From: Tolypeutes matacus
Lineage: Eukaryota; Chordata; Mammalia; Cingulata; Chlamyphoridae
DNA length: 64,000 bases
Assembly: GCA_026826555.1 (NCBI GenBank)
Contig: JAKSZT010054324.1
Location: forward strand, 9,078,438-9,142,437
Direction: 5' to 3'
The notes under the pieces: generated by a model
Told to the model about the DNA's origin: nothing
The model's database searches: none
The model's input: the letters and a program-made list of their open reading frames with translations, nothing else
In this document: positions 1 to 11,600 of the stretch, one piece after another
Layout of the letters: the number at the start of each line of letters is the position of its first letter
How positions within the stretch are numbered: position 1 is the first letter of the stretch
Position numbers and translations under genes: made by a program

Positions 1-1587
1 AACATTTTTGTAAGCAAATACACATATATGCATATATATTTATATATCATTTTGCAAATGTTTGTATGTATTGTGAGAATTTTGATTTTTACCCATAATA
101 AAAAAAAAAAGAATCTTCAAAGATAAAAAATGAAATATGCATATTTCACTTGGTACTATTACATCTTTCACAGTATCATTATGAAATTAAATCTAAAATC
201 CTTCCAGAGGTAAATTTATGAGGTAGTGAGGTTAATACCTTCATCTTTACTGACCTTAAAAAAAAAAAAAAAAAAAAAAAAAACCAAGCATTTGGAACAG
301 TTGATCATTTTTAGATTCTCTTGCCAAGCCATGAGTAAACTAAAAAAATGTAAAGGAAAATATCCAATGGTTCTTAATTCAATTAAGTACCTAAACTCAG
401 AGATAATGAACATCCGACCTTTGATTAAGGTTTTTCTAGTATTTTTCTAATACTTGCTACATTAAGAATTATATCAGATGAATATCACCAGTTCAAGATC
501 TCCTTTTCAAAATTATTTTAACCAAGTATTTTACATTCAAACATTTCTTGCAATGTTTGGAAATAACATGCTTGAATTTAACCATTTACAAATGTTTGAA
601 TGTTTGACAATTAATTTATAATTCTCTAAATTTCATAGCCCCATTGAAATTTGTTCCAAAAACTATTCTAGGTAATATCACATTTTTAACATCTTAATCT
701 TACAGTTTTAATATCTTTTGGTATTAGAGAATAAAGTGGTCTACTTCATTTTGCTACTCACTCTACATCTTTTAAAGGAAGAATTATTTGGCTGGAGATG
801 TGGAGATGTTTTTTAGGACTAATGGGCCATCATAAATTAGAGTCCTGTGATATCTTTTCTCAGTTGACATTTTAAGAAACAAATGCCTGTTTGGGTTTCA
901 CTTTTATTTGACCAGCAGGCGTGTGGTATGCTGCTGTTGCTGATCCACCCAGACACTCAAGTTCAGACAAAGGGAATCCAAAAGTTGCTAGTCACTTTTG
1001 TTTATTTTAGCTAAGGAGCCCATGTGAACTCCACCCAAGCCTGGGAGTCTGCTTGCCCAGGGACAATTTTACTAGGTACATTTCAAAGTTCACAAGAATG
1101 ACTTTGTAGGGTTAGCTGATTTTCCTTTTACAGAGCCTGACTTCATCTCTCGAAGCCTCCTAAAAGGCAACATCAGCATAACCTATGTCTACTCAAAATA
1201 GATGTTGAGAGGAGGGTAATTCTTCAGCTCAGTGCACTTAAATTCACATCATTCTTACTCATTAATAGACATATTCAATAAACCAGGTTTTGCACTCAAT
1301 CACAGTTTGCACTGAACTGAATCGCACAGTGAGCTGTAGAAAGACATGCAAAATATAGACTGTTACTTCTTGGCCTAGGGCCCATGGACTTTCTGAACTT
1401 GTCTGAAAATTCTGATGTGTGCAATTGTGCATTTTCCTGAGGAGAAGAAAAATGGCTTTCCAGAAATTATCAACAGAGAAAATGAAAAAAATAAAAGGCA
1501 GGGGAAACCATGGGGAAAAAAAGTTTAAAACTACTAACATAAAGAGAATAATAAATGATTACTGATCTTTGCTTTAGTATCAAGTAT
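1..1587. other. AT-rich unique sequence, no gene seen
   Basis: No recognisable gene lies here. The stretch is AT-rich with short A runs (102-111) and one long A run (about 258-283). The reading frames across the long A run are homopolymer artefacts. The first 17 bases match, in reverse complement, the 3' end of the retroposon at 42733-42952, so the left edge may be the end of a similar element cut by the window boundary. Weak older repeats could be hidden here. Confidence 0.6.
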
Positions 1588-1599
1588 AAAAAGATATTG

Positions 1600-1676
1600 G
1601 GGGTCGGATGTGGCTCAACTGGTTGGGCGTCCGTCTCCCATATGGAGGGACCCGGGTTCAATCCCTGGGACCTCCC

Positions 1677-1702
<26 letters not shown>
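1600..1702 (+). repeat. Short tRNA-Ala-derived SINE (DAS type) with poly(A)
   Basis: A monomeric SINE. The head has an A-box-like TGTGGCTCAACTGGTTGG and a B-box-like GGTTCAATCCC, followed by a short ACCTCCCGGT end and a poly(A) tail of about 28 bases. A 12-bp target-site duplication, AAAAAGATATTG, flanks it at 1588-1599 and 1703-1714, which shows insertion by L1-type target-primed reverse transcription. Near-identical copies lie at 35986-36150 and 38308-38413 on the other strand. Confidence 0.93.
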
Positions 1703-1707
<5 letters not shown>

Positions 1708-2339
1708 GATATTGCAACATCGACTTCTTATGACTATCCATAATCACAAAAATCAAAGGAAGATGAGGCCTGTCTCCCCTCCCCAGGGTTACCTTGGGCC
1801 TCACTCCGGGAGGTATTACTCAGGATGCCAGGCCTGAGAGGACTCTTTGCCCAGGTCAGTTCTAGGGGAGAGCAGACCTTGGGTGATACAACAGTGATTT
1901 TAGATGGTACTAACCACGGCATTTAGATAAATTTAGATAGTGACAGACATCCCCCTTGACATTCTCTTTTAGACATTCTCTTCCAATTATGGCAAGGAAA
2001 TAGTCTCAGTTGTTATTGGAAAGATTTTACCACTTCTGGAACACTCTACTCCCCTTTTTCAACAGAGAGAGCAAGCCTCAAGCTTGGAATCTTCATAGGC
2101 AAATATATCTGGCAAGAATTTAATAACCTTATTTTGTTTATGGCATTTCTTTTTATTATCATCTTTCACTTAAGGCAAATGATATTGGCTTTTAATTAGT
2201 AGTGAAAAAGTTTATTTTCAAGTAAATGCATTTAATTTAAAAAGAAAATTTGAAGAAAAATATTTATATTTAGTAAAAAAAGATACAAATATATGACAAA
2301 AATCCTAAAAGTGGTGTGCAAATGACAGAAATTTGGAAA

Positions 2340-2767
2340 ATATCAGTCTAAACAATTGCTAAATAAGTCTTTCAAAACGAGGGCAAGATTAAGACATTCG
2401 CAGATAAACAAAAGCTGAAGGAGTTTGTCACCACTAAACTGGCCCTATGAACAATGTTAGAGAGAGCTCTGCAAGTCAAAAGGAAAGGACAATAGACAAC
2501 AGATAGAAGCCACACATGAAGAAATAAAGATCTCCAGAAAGGTTAATAACATGGGTAAATATGAATGCCAGTACATTGTACTTTTGGTTTATAACTCCAC
2601 TTTTTACTTCTTATAGGATCTAAAAGGCAAATGCATAAAATGTTAAGATAAATGAATGGTTTGGGACTCATAATGTAATTTGTGACAAGAACTACATAAA
2701 GTTGGGGGAAAGAAAAGTATAGGAACATAATTTGTGTACACTATTGAACTTAAGTTTGTATCAAAAT
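2340..2767 (+). repeat. Old L1-lineage fragment, left part
   Basis: The stretch resembles non-3'UTR parts of old mammalian L1 elements, including the phrase AAGGAGTTTGTCACCACTA and a GAAGAAATAAAGATCTCC block. The similarity appears to resume after the LTR at 2768-3240, so the LTR probably landed inside this element. It has no usable reading frame. The family assignment is from memory and the subfamily is unknown. Confidence 0.5.
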
Positions 2768-3240
2768 GTGGTGGTTGGAGCTATACACCTCAGAAAAACA
2801 TGTTCTTAAACTTAGTCCATTCCTGTGGGTGTGAACCCATTGTAAGTAGGACCTTTTGATGAGGTTACTTCAGTTAAGGTGTGGCCCACCTCAGTCAGAG
2901 TGGACCTTACTCCTATTACTGGAGACCTTTATAAGCAGAATGAAAGTCAGACAGATAAAGAGAAAGCAAAGGAAAGCAAGAAGCTAAAGGTCAACAGAAC
3001 CCAGAAGAGAAGGGAGAGGCCAGGAGAGGCCACCATGTGCATGGCCATGTGACAGAGAAGCCCAGAACCAAAGATGACCAGCTGCCAGCCCCAGAACACC
3101 AGTCTTCAGAAAGAAGACATCACCTTGATAATGCCTGATTTGGACCTTTTCCTCGCCTCAAAACCATGAGCTAATAAATTCCCATTGTTTACACTAACCC
3201 ATTGCATGGCATTTGCTTGAGCAACCAAAGAAACTAAAAC
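2768..3240 (+). mobile_element. Solo LTR, MaLR-like, copy A
   Basis: A 470-bp element beginning TGTGGTGGTTGGAGCTATA and ending AAAGAAACTAAAAC. It shares its order of blocks with the copies at 21731-23404, 27168-27610 and 38542-38992: CCCATTGTAAGTAGGACC, CCTTTATAAGCAG, TGATTTGGAC, and the polyadenylation block AATAAATTCCCATTGTTTA near the right end. A TG start, an AATAAA followed by TTGTTTA, and a length of about 450 bp are typical of ERVL-MaLR LTRs. No internal retroviral coding sequence is attached, so it is a solo LTR. The family name is an inference. Confidence 0.75.
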
Positions 3241-3687
3241 ACAAAGCAAACTAAATTATTAAAGATTTAGGATGTTCAATTTAAGCCACATAACTACAAA
3301 GAAAATATCAAAGAATATTCAAGCTCACAGAAACAGAAAATATAGTACAGGTTGCCAGGGGCAGGGGGCAGAGGAAATAAGGTGCTAAATCAGAATGGTT
3401 GTAGGGCTGCTGTTTGGAAAGATAGGAAAGTTTTAGTACTAGAAGATGGGGAGGGTAAACATGATGAATGTGATTAATACCACAGAATGGTATGCTTAGG
3501 AATGGTTGACATGGGAAAATTTACGTTGTTTATATGTTCCCACAATTAAATATATATATATCTCAATCAATTAAAGAGACATGACAATTCAATGCAATAC
3601 ATGATCCTGGATAGGATCTAACAAGGGAGAAGAAAAGGTTCAAAAGGACATTATTGGGACATATAAAAACTGGAAATATAGACTGTA

Positions 3688-3723
<36 letters not shown>

Positions 3724-4250
3724 TATTCATTTATCCCCCCCCTGCTGCCCGTGCTCGCTGGGTCAGCCAACCACGCCGTGCGGGCGGGAGCGGCCCGCCC
3801 CCACCAGGAGGCCCCGGGAACTGAACCCGGGGCCCCCCACATGGCAAATGGGAGCCCCATTGATTGAGCCACAGCCGCTTCCCTGTAATATTTTTATCAG
3901 TGTTAAATTTCTTGAACTTGATAACTGTGTTTAAGGTAGTTACATAAGTGAAATCCTTGCTCCTAGGAAAAGTGCATGGCAGTATTAAGTGTTCAAGGAG
4001 CATAATGTACACAACCTATACTCAAGTTTTCAGCAAATGGATTGATAGAGAGAGATGGATTGATAAATGGATGGATAGATAGATAAAATAATATGGCAAA
4101 TGTGGCAAAATTTTAACATTGGTGGATCTGGGTATGTGGGGGAATAGGAGTATGGGGAGTTCTCCGTATGGGGTTTGCATTATTTTTGTAACTGTCCTAT
4201 AAGTTTGAAAGTATTTCAAAATTAAAAAAAGTGAAAAATAGCAAGAGACC
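3241..4250 (+). repeat. Old L1 3' end (right part), split by a SINE
   Basis: The L1 3' region continues after the LTR. Recognisable blocks are GGTTGCCAGGGGCAGGGG, TGATCCTGGATAGGATC, CTTGAACTTGATAACTGTG, GCAAATGTGGCAAAA and the terminal AAGTTTGAAAGTATTTCAAA. The same order occurs at 48900-49606, so the two are copies of related L1 3' UTRs. A SINE interrupts this copy at 3692-3882. A (GATA/GGAT)n tract at about 4040-4085 belongs to the variable part of the UTR. Confidence 0.8.
3692..3882 (-). repeat. GC-rich DAS-type SINE inside the L1
   Basis: Antisense SINE. Read on the minus strand it has the tRNA-Ala-like head (AGCGGCTGTGGCTCAATCAA), the GC-rich body GGCGGGCCGC-like, a CAGCGAGCACGGGCAGC-like end, and an A/T-rich tail that includes a (TA)n tract. 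A 9-bp TSD, CTGTAATAT, lies at 3683-3691 and 3883-3891. Its GC content contrasts sharply with the AT-rich L1 around it, which is normal for a young CpG-bearing SINE. Confidence 0.9.
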
Positions 4251-4435
4251 CAGTCAAGGATCAGAAAGAAAATGTACTTAAGATGTAGCATGATTATTTT
4301 ATTACAGAGAAAATGGAAGATTTGGGCATTTTGTAAATTCTATATGTAACATATAGAGCAACTGCCCCCATGTACCAATGGCCTCCATATCTAAATCCGC
4401 AGGCTTGACTTCTACTCTAAGCTTCAGACTCTGAT

Positions 4436-4625
4436 ATCTAAGAACCTGCAGGACTGCTCCATTCCAACATGTCCAAAACTGAACTCAGCATCCTGCCTTC
4501 CAAACTAATGCTTTTTCCTAGCTTAGGGGAAGGAATCCACAAATCACTCGGTCACAAATTTCAGAAACCTGGATATCATCCTAAAATCCTGCCTCTCTCT
4601 CATGCCCCAAACCAAGCAATAAATC
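4436..4625 (+). repeat. L2 fragment
   Basis: The stretch around CCAACATGTCCAAAACTGAA and CTGGATATCATCCTAAAATC matches the coding part near the 3' end of mammalian L2, which reads roughly MSKTELSILP in one frame. It is decayed, with no useful ORF. Confidence 0.65.
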
Positions 4626-4659
4626 AAGGCCCAAAGGGCTGTGATTCTTGAAAAAGCTG

Positions 4660-4820
4660 GCAGAGCTTTAGCATTACCTAGGATGCATTGTAAAAAAACA
4701 CAGAGCCCTACCCCAGAGTTTCTGATTCAGAAGGCCTGAAGTGTGCTGTGGGAATCTGCACCTGGAAATAAGTAAACAAAACTTCTCTGCAGACTCTGAT
4801 ATTCATCGATATTTGGGAGC
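4660..4820 (-). repeat. MER5A-like hAT remnant
   Basis: The blocks CCCCAGAGTTTCTGATTCAG, GGGAATCTGCACCTGG and the terminal GGAGCTACTG resemble the reverse complement of the non-autonomous hAT element MER5A. A second copy in the opposite orientation is at 9260-9412. Confidence 0.6.
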
Positions 4821-5030
4821 TACTGTTGTAACGTACAACACTTCTTTACCATAACTCGTATCTGTACCTTCCTCCAGTTCTCACTGCAACATCCTTATTT
4901 TAGACCCACATATTCTCACTTGAATAATGAAATAGATGTGTTGGTGTTCACTCTGCATCCAGTCCCTCTCCCACCTCACCCTCATTTAATTTATCCATGC
5001 TGCCAGATCCATTTAACTGCAACTGTGGTG

Positions 5031-5265
5031 GTGAGGAACATGGGCTTTAGAGAAAAGTGGATCTAAATTAAAATCCCTGCTTTGCTAACGATCAGCTCTA
5101 TACAGTTCATCTCTCTAAGACTGAATTTTCTCATCAGGAAAATGAGGATGATAATAATATCTGTTAAATGAGATTTAGATGGGATAATATATGTAAAGTG
5201 TTTACTCCAAGGCCTGGCATAGAGCAAGATATTAGTATTAGCATCATTATTGTTTTTGTTATTAC
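5031..5265 (+). repeat. MIR SINE remnant
   Basis: Shows the MIR order: GGGCTTTAGAG tRNA-part remnant, then CTGAATTTTCTCATCAGGAA, AAATGAGGATGATAATAAT, GTAAAGTGTTTACTCCAAGG and CCTGGCATAGAGCAA. It is an ancient element with no function implied. Confidence 0.65.
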
Positions 5266-5814
5266 ACAAATTTAGTCATGTAATTGCCGTGTTTAATGCC
5301 CTCCACCTACTAACAGCCTTCTTTTCAGTCAGTAAATCCCACAATTAGGACTTTTTTATTCCAATTACCTTTCTCCAGCCTGGACCTCTCGTTATCACCA
5401 GTTGTAAAGCATCGTCTGATGTTGTACCTGTCCTAGATTTCTTCCCATGGCTCAAGCTTCACAGCTGAGGCTTGCATTGTATATGGTGCAGTGAAATGGG
5501 AATATCTAGTCTACATGATCTGGTTCACCCTCCGGACAGGTTTTACTTATCCAACTACCACCTAAATAGGGTCAGGTGTCCTGACTCAAAATGAAGTTGA
5601 TAAACACAATCTTCTACATGTTTTCAATGGTGCTCATTTACCACAAGTATGTGATGTATGTAATTATACTCTCCTCACTCCTCCCTAAAAATAAAGCCTT
5701 AACCAGTGATTCTTGTGATTCTTGCCTTAACCAATATCTAAAGTTTAAGCTCCCGTAGAAATAAAGATTACAGTTCAAAAAGATGGTATTCTCATCCATT
5801 CTTTCATTCAACAA

Positions 5815-6070
5815 ATTTTGGAGTGCAGTGGACTTCAGGTAGAATGGACTCAGTTCCAACTCTAGCTCTGCCACTTTCCATATGTGTGATCTTAAGCAAG
5901 GCACTTGATGCCTCTGAGCCTTCATATCATTAACTCTAAAAGGAGAAAATAATAGCCTCCCCATGGGGTTGATGTGAGCAGTGAAGATTAAATGAGATGA
6001 TGCACGTTAAGCACTGAGGACATTGCCTGGCTTATAAGAGATACTCAATAACAGTTGTGTTGCTATTGTT
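5815..6070 (+). repeat. MIR SINE remnant
   Basis: Contains CTAGCTCTGCCACTTTCC, TGTGTGATCTTAAGCAAGGC, GAAAATAATAGCCTCC, ATTAAATGAGATGATGCACG and GCCTGGCTTATAAGAGATAC in MIR order. Confidence 0.7.
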
Positions 6071-6504
6071 ATGATGGTGATGCTAGCATCACAACATATC
6101 ACTGCTTTCAAGACATGTTGCAATGTCCCTGGCAAGGCAGCAGGGAGAAAAAGGTGCAATCAAACCAAGAGAAGCAGAACAAAAAAAAAAAAAAAAAAAA
6201 AGAACTATAAAAACACACTCGCAGTAAGGCTGTCTCTTAAGAAAGTGATTGATAATATAAATTGCAATTTTCAGAGGAAGCAAGTGAACTGGGGACATCA
6301 TTTTAGTGGTGGGAGTGAGGGGTCCAGATTGGTCATATCAGCAAGTGTCACAAAACAGTCTTAATATTCTTTATCAAGGGGTAGAACATATTGATTCCAG
6401 AAAGCAGGACCTCAGTCAGTGGCTAGGGGTACTTGAAAGGGAGATGGGGAGGCAGAGTGAAGCCTATGGGAAAAGAGATCAATAGGACACAACAACAACA
6501 GTAA

Positions 6505-6700
6505 CAATGATGATGATAGCTAGCTTTTATTAAGTATGCGTAATGGGTTGGGTGCTATGTTAATCCTTTTACAAACATTTTCTCCAGTTTTCACAACAAC
6601 CCTACAAGGTGTAGAGCACCAGGTGGAGAAACCAAGTCTCAGGGGAATTAAGAGACTTGCCCAAGATTGCACAGCTAGTAAGCAAGTTCCCCACAGAAGC
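6505..6700 (+). repeat. MIR3-type remnant
   Basis: The blocks TTTTACAAACATTTTCTCC, GTGGAGAAACCAAGTCTCAG, AAGAGACTTGCCCAAGATTG and CACAGCTAGTAAGC match the ancient MIR-like element whose copies recur at about 24030, 24830, 28630, 35420, 53610 and 62230. Confidence 0.6.
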
Positions 6701-8160
6701 CCCATCATAACAGCCTTCAGTGGGGGTTCCCGCTCACTGAGCATGAACCTGTCCCAGGGGCTCTCTAGAATCAATTTAAATACTGTGTTCAGGGTAGCAA
6801 CTGTTTCCCATTTCTTTAATCCCCAGGCTCCTTTTTCCACGGTTCAGGCCAGGCAGGGCTGAGCCTGCTGGTTGCAGGTGGGCCTGGAGCAGGAAGTGGA
6901 TTAGGTGACTTAAGCAAGTTTCAGACACTAGCCTAAGCAATCCTGTCATTTGAAATCCCTTTAAACAACAACTTACTCACAATCTACTAGACTGTGCCCA
7001 TCACTTAAAAATAAATTCCCCCCACCCGAGAATCAATTCTGGAGAAATAATCCAAAATACTTGAGATATATTGTCACATTAGTTATAATAAAAAAAAATA
7101 AAAAATAAAAAAAAACAAGGGACAATATATCTAACAACATGAGAATGAATAAGTAATTTCTGCCACAACTCCTCAAAAAAAGCATTCTTTAAAACTGAAA
7201 TACTTGACAACTTTAAAACATGGTGCGATATATTTACAATACAAACTAAAGTTTCAAACAGAGTCAAAAGTATATCTACCATATGGACACAATTATGTTT
7301 TTGCTTAAAGTATAGAAAAAGAAACACTAAAAAAAAAACTGAACCATAGTATGAACAGAGGTTGACTCTAGGTGGTAGGAATGGAGATTGACATTTTACA
7401 ATATTTTTAATGAGCATAGGTTAATGCTCTTTGCAAAAACTAATAAACCTTGCTCTTTTAAAATAAAAAGAACAAGCCTCCTGGAAAAACCATAGTGCAT
7501 TTTGGAATTGTTTCTGAGTCTGGCTTAGCCTACCATCCTATTTTCTTCATCATGTAGCTGTGATCCCATGACCCAGTACCCTGTTGGCTGTGGTAATCAG
7601 AGCTATTAAGTAACTTCCCCAGAGGTTTGAGGGTTATGCCATTTTCTCCACTACCTTACAAAAAGTCTTCAACAGGTTTCTGGTTTCATAAACTATCAGA
7701 AATCCAGTATTCCTCCCAGTACTTTATTTCTGTGCAGTGATGTGGTAAAACATAGGACCACACAAGCAAGGGCTGGTTTTAATTGTTAAACATTTCCCTT
7801 TGCATTTCAGGTCCCTTCTTCTCCTCATGGGCTCCACTAGAACTTATCCTTAAACCACTGCTCCTGAAGGGCTCCCAATCCAAACAGGGCTGCCCCTCGC
7901 AGCATATCCTGAACAGAAGTAGCCAGGTCATAAGCTGGCATCTGCCAATTATATCTCAGGATCCTTACCTAAGAAGGAAACAGATGCCAGCTTGATCACA
8001 GTGAACACAGAAAATATCAAATGACCCTTGTTATTGTCTTCCAGTGGACAGTACTTTTTTAAGTCTCTGTTCCAAAATTCCTTGGCAGCCATTTTACTCC
8101 AGCAAGCCAGGAAGGGGAAAGTCTGTTCTTACAACATCCCCAACAGCTTAGGGGGAACTC
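6700..8160. other. No gene; old repeat-like and unique sequence
   Basis: Nothing coding is supported. The part at 7050-7440 (A-rich, with GGTTGACTCTAGGTGGTAGG and a TGAGCAT end) looks like an old LINE-type 3' end, but I could not name it. A perfect 13-bp inverted repeat at 7932-7944 and 7981-7993 is described among the findings. The rest is unique. Confidence 0.5.
7932..7993. repeat. 13-bp perfect inverted repeat
   Basis: The arms AAGCTGGCATCTG (7932-7944) and CAGATGCCAGCTT (7981-7993) are exact reverse complements, separated by 36 bases. It could form a stem-loop or cruciform. No TSD or transposon ends were recognised around it. Confidence 0.85.
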
Positions 8161-8167
8161 AGTCCTT

Positions 8168-8168
8168 A

Positions 8169-8200
<32 letters not shown>
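8168..8200 (+). repeat. (AC)n microsatellite
   Basis: An almost pure CA dinucleotide tract of about 33 bases with one interruption (ACATACAC) near its left end. The reading frames crossing it on both strands are repeat artefacts. Confidence 0.95.
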
Positions 8201-9259
8201 GGCTTGGCTGCAACTGACTGCACAGAGCCAGTCAAACTGGGATTCCTTAATATCTCATGTCTTTCATGCTTATTCATTCAGCACCATCTCTGAGATCTAG
8301 GAGAGCACAAGACACTCAAAATGGCTCCTTTCTGATCTGTAGGTGTGAGGTCCTGATTTGGTAGTTGGGCAGATTCCGTCAAATTCAGTTCCACAAAGCA
8401 GTTCTGTATGACTCCACCAAAACCACATCAAAGTAATCAGGTAAGGGGTTTCTGGATTACTAGAAAGACCATTTGAAAATAATGGGTTTTCAAAGAAGTG
8501 TGACAAATGCAATATGAAGCCAGGTGAACCCAAAAGGATTAAGAAGAATAAAAGCTGTAATATTGGAGGAGGGACAGGGACCTCTCAGGGAAATGTGGAT
8601 CATGGGATGATAAAGAAATCAAGAAAATTAAGTCTTGTATAAAATTAAAAACCAAACAAAAAAAAAAATCTCACTGCTTGCCCTACTTTGAGGTTGCACC
8701 TGAGGATGTAAACAGTGTTGAGGAGCCCTGAGCCTTCCACTAGGCCTAAATTGACTTCACAAATTGTTTCCTTACCTAGGACAAGAACCACCATACCCTC
8801 TTACACCAGCCCATGAAATGAAATTATCTCTAATTTTTGTTTTTAACTTAGTGTCATTTTAATTTTGACAAAATGAATCAGGACTGAGGAAAGTAAAAAT
8901 GAAATCTGATACAAGGCCAATTGGAAAAATATTTTTCAGAGACTGACATCTGCTCTGGGGTTACTTAGTCCTACCTCCTTGGTAAGGCCTTTTCCAGCTC
9001 TCACAGGGGATCCAAGCAAACACAGTAAATATCAGCATCATTTGTTGATCCTCTTCATATTACCAGCCCATGGGGAAACCCAAAAGAAGATTATACTGGT
9101 TTCTTCCTTAAAGAGCTAAGGATCTCAAACTCTGCATACATAAGCCTGCTGGTAAGATTATAAAAGATCTCAGTGCTTGTTTACAAAGCAAGAAAATGCA
9201 TCTTCAACTACCAATGAAGAAAATGTGGAATGGGGACTGGTTTGAAGAAAACCATTCAA

Positions 9260-9412
9260 ATACCTTAAGAACTTGTTACTCAAACTGCAATCAATAGGAG
9301 CTTGTTAGAAATGCAAAAATCTTGGACCCTACCCCAGATCTACTGAATCAGAATCTGCATTTTTACAAGATTCCTACTGGATCACTAACAGTTGAGAATC
9401 ACTTCTGTAAGA
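9260..9412 (+). repeat. MER5A-like hAT remnant
   Basis: Contains GGAGCTTGTTAGAAATGC, CCCCAGATCTACTGAATCAG, AATCTGCATTTTTACAAGAT and the terminal GTTGAGAATCACTT, in the order of the non-autonomous hAT element MER5A. Ancient and decayed. Confidence 0.75.
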
Positions 9413-11424
9413 CTCCTTAAGCCTTTTTACTCCCATGGAACAGACTGAATGTAATAGGGCTTAAAATGTTGGATAGAGTAAGAAAAGGACTAACTGCCTC
9501 ACACAGTAGAAATAGGATCAATTTTTTTAATTAAAAAAAAAAAAAAAAAGAAGCATTTCAGAAAGTGCAACAAAACTAATCAAACAAGTACAGGAAGAGG
9601 GGAAATGGGGGTTTCAGTTACTGATAAGCTTGATATGACTCAAGAGTAACTGTGGCTATCAAAAGAAAAAATGTGAAAAGCAAGCAAATGCAAAAGCTAA
9701 GAGTGTATTAATAGAAGCTCGGTATCTAGATCAGGAAGATGACTGTCCTACCCTACCTTGAGTACAGTCAATTCAAGACATCACACTTAAGAAAGATAAA
9801 GACAAACAAAAACATGTTCAGTAGAGAGTGATCAGAATAATGAACAAAACAAATCGTGTCATAGGAGAAAAATTGTTGAAGGACTTGGAGATGTCAAACC
9901 CAATAAATTACAGACTTGGTGGAAAAAAGCTTAAAAATATGGAGGAGAGTCATGTGAAAAAAACACTTGGTCTGTGGACAAGAATTTGAGAACCATCAGT
10001 AAAGATATTTGAGGACCATTCAAACCCCAGAATTCCATGATTAATGAGTTTCATTAGATCTTCAAAGCACCTTCTGCAAATACCAACAAGGCAGAGAAGC
10101 AGCCTTGTTGGTTCTTCTCAAATTACAAGAGAGGAAAACATCATGCAGCTAATAAGTGATAGAGCAAAGTCTAGAATGAAGCTTTCTGTGCCTCTTTATC
10201 CAGTATGCTTCTATCACCCAGCATCCTATGAAATTCCTACCTTGGTAAACTTTTTTAAAAAAAAAGGAGCTAAAAGATTAGACGAAAAAAAAGATTGTGA
10301 TTTTTTTCCTATCCTGTCATCCAACACATTAGCCACTAACAACTTGTGACTCTTGTGCACTTGAATTCTGGATAGTGGAACTGAGGAACTGAATTTTTAC
10401 TTTCATTTTCTTTAAATGAGTTTACATTTAAACACTGACCTTCAATTCAGTTATTGGAAAACTTTATATTTGGAACAACAGATATATGAATCTACTTTTT
10501 CAACTGTAAATGTTATGAAATCTAAATATTACTTCTGACAATTGAATGTCCTAATTTGCATGTGCTGTAAATGTAAAGTACACCCGAGATACCAAAGACT
10601 AACACAAAAAAAGAATGTGAAATATCTCAGTAATTTTTGTATTTACTACATGTTGAAATTATAATGTTTAGAGTATGATGAGTTAAATAAAATATATTAT
10701 TAAAATTAATTTCACTTGTTTCTGTTACTTTTTGATGTGGCTATTAAAATATTTTTATTATATGCTTGACTTACATTATATTTCTATTGGACATGTTCTA
10801 TACTATTCCAAGGGAGCATATTATTTTTATGTCTTTGTTTACATTCAAAAGGAACTGAAATCTCGCCAAGCTGAGGTGGCCAAACTTGAGTTTTCTATCA
10901 AACATGCCTAAAAAGAAAGAGAGAGAGCGCATGCACAAGAAGGAAAGGAAGGAAGGAAGCAAAATCCTCCCAAAGGAGCAAGGTCTCTAGCATTTCTCCC
11001 TGTCCTCACCTAGCCAAGTATCACAGAGATTTGAGCAAAATCATATTCTTAGAAACACACAGTGTCCCCACTCTAAGACCTTCCCAGACAATAAAATGGG
11101 GCACTCCTGAGTGCATGAAATACAAAGATAAATTCCTCCTGATTCCTACTTCTTTATTTCAGGTGAGTGGTGATCCCTTAGGTGGTTGTCTCTTTTGTTA
11201 TTGTACTGTTTGTCCTTGGAAGGAACTGGTCACAGAGAGGAAGGAACAGGAAGCAGTAAACATCAAGCTATATTCACTTGAGAGCTGGAGTAGAAAAGAA
11301 GTTGCAGAGAGCATGGTCCTTCCTACCTTCTCCAAATTAAGAACCCAAAACTCACAATTTGGGATTATCGTTTTTAACCCTTGTAACACATCATTCATCT
11401 CCTCTTCTCCACCTGGCTAGGTAG
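9413..11424. other. No gene; mostly unclassified
   Basis: Contains an A run (9533-9549) and a hairpin at 10082-10112. The part at about 9770-9960 has a weak similarity to the ancient CR1/L3 LINE reverse-transcriptase end (a GAGTGATCAGAATAATG and GAAGGACTTGGAGATG spacing). A MIR3-like stretch lies at 10090-10210. The 129-codon frame at 11031-11420 has no recognisable domain, and I judge it to be chance. Confidence 0.45.
10082..10112. repeat. Perfect 11-bp hairpin
   Basis: ACCAACAAGGC (10082-10092) and GCCTTGTTGGT (10102-10112) are exact reverse complements around a 9-base loop, AGAGAAGCA. It lies at the edge of a MIR-like remnant. No function is evident. Confidence 0.85.
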
Positions 11425-11600
11425 CTCCCGTTCATCCTTTGAAACCCAGTGAGGATTTCTATTTTACAAGAAATCTTTCCACATCTTAACTGCTGAGTCT
11501 CAATGTCCTTTTCTCTACTTCAGTCATTCCGTGTGCTTCCTTCTTTCATATCCATCATCACTTTCTAAATTAAAGGTCTCCCAGGATCTCCTGAGATGTG
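11425..11600 (+). repeat. L2 3'-end remnant
   Basis: The stretch around CATCCTTTGAAACCCAGTG, ATCTTTCCACATCTTAAC and CAGTCATTCCGTGTGCTTCC follows the L2 3'-end pattern of 'cat cct tca aga c', 'cctccaggaagcc' and 'tgtgctcc' blocks. Confidence 0.5.

Noticed and set aside
9770..9960. Possible CR1/L3 reverse-transcriptase remnant
   Set aside because: The spacing of a few words fits, but no continuous coding similarity could be read; mentioned only within the regional entry.
11031..11420. 129-codon plus-strand frame
   Set aside because: No domain or family resemblance, no splice or promoter context, and it runs into an L2 remnant.
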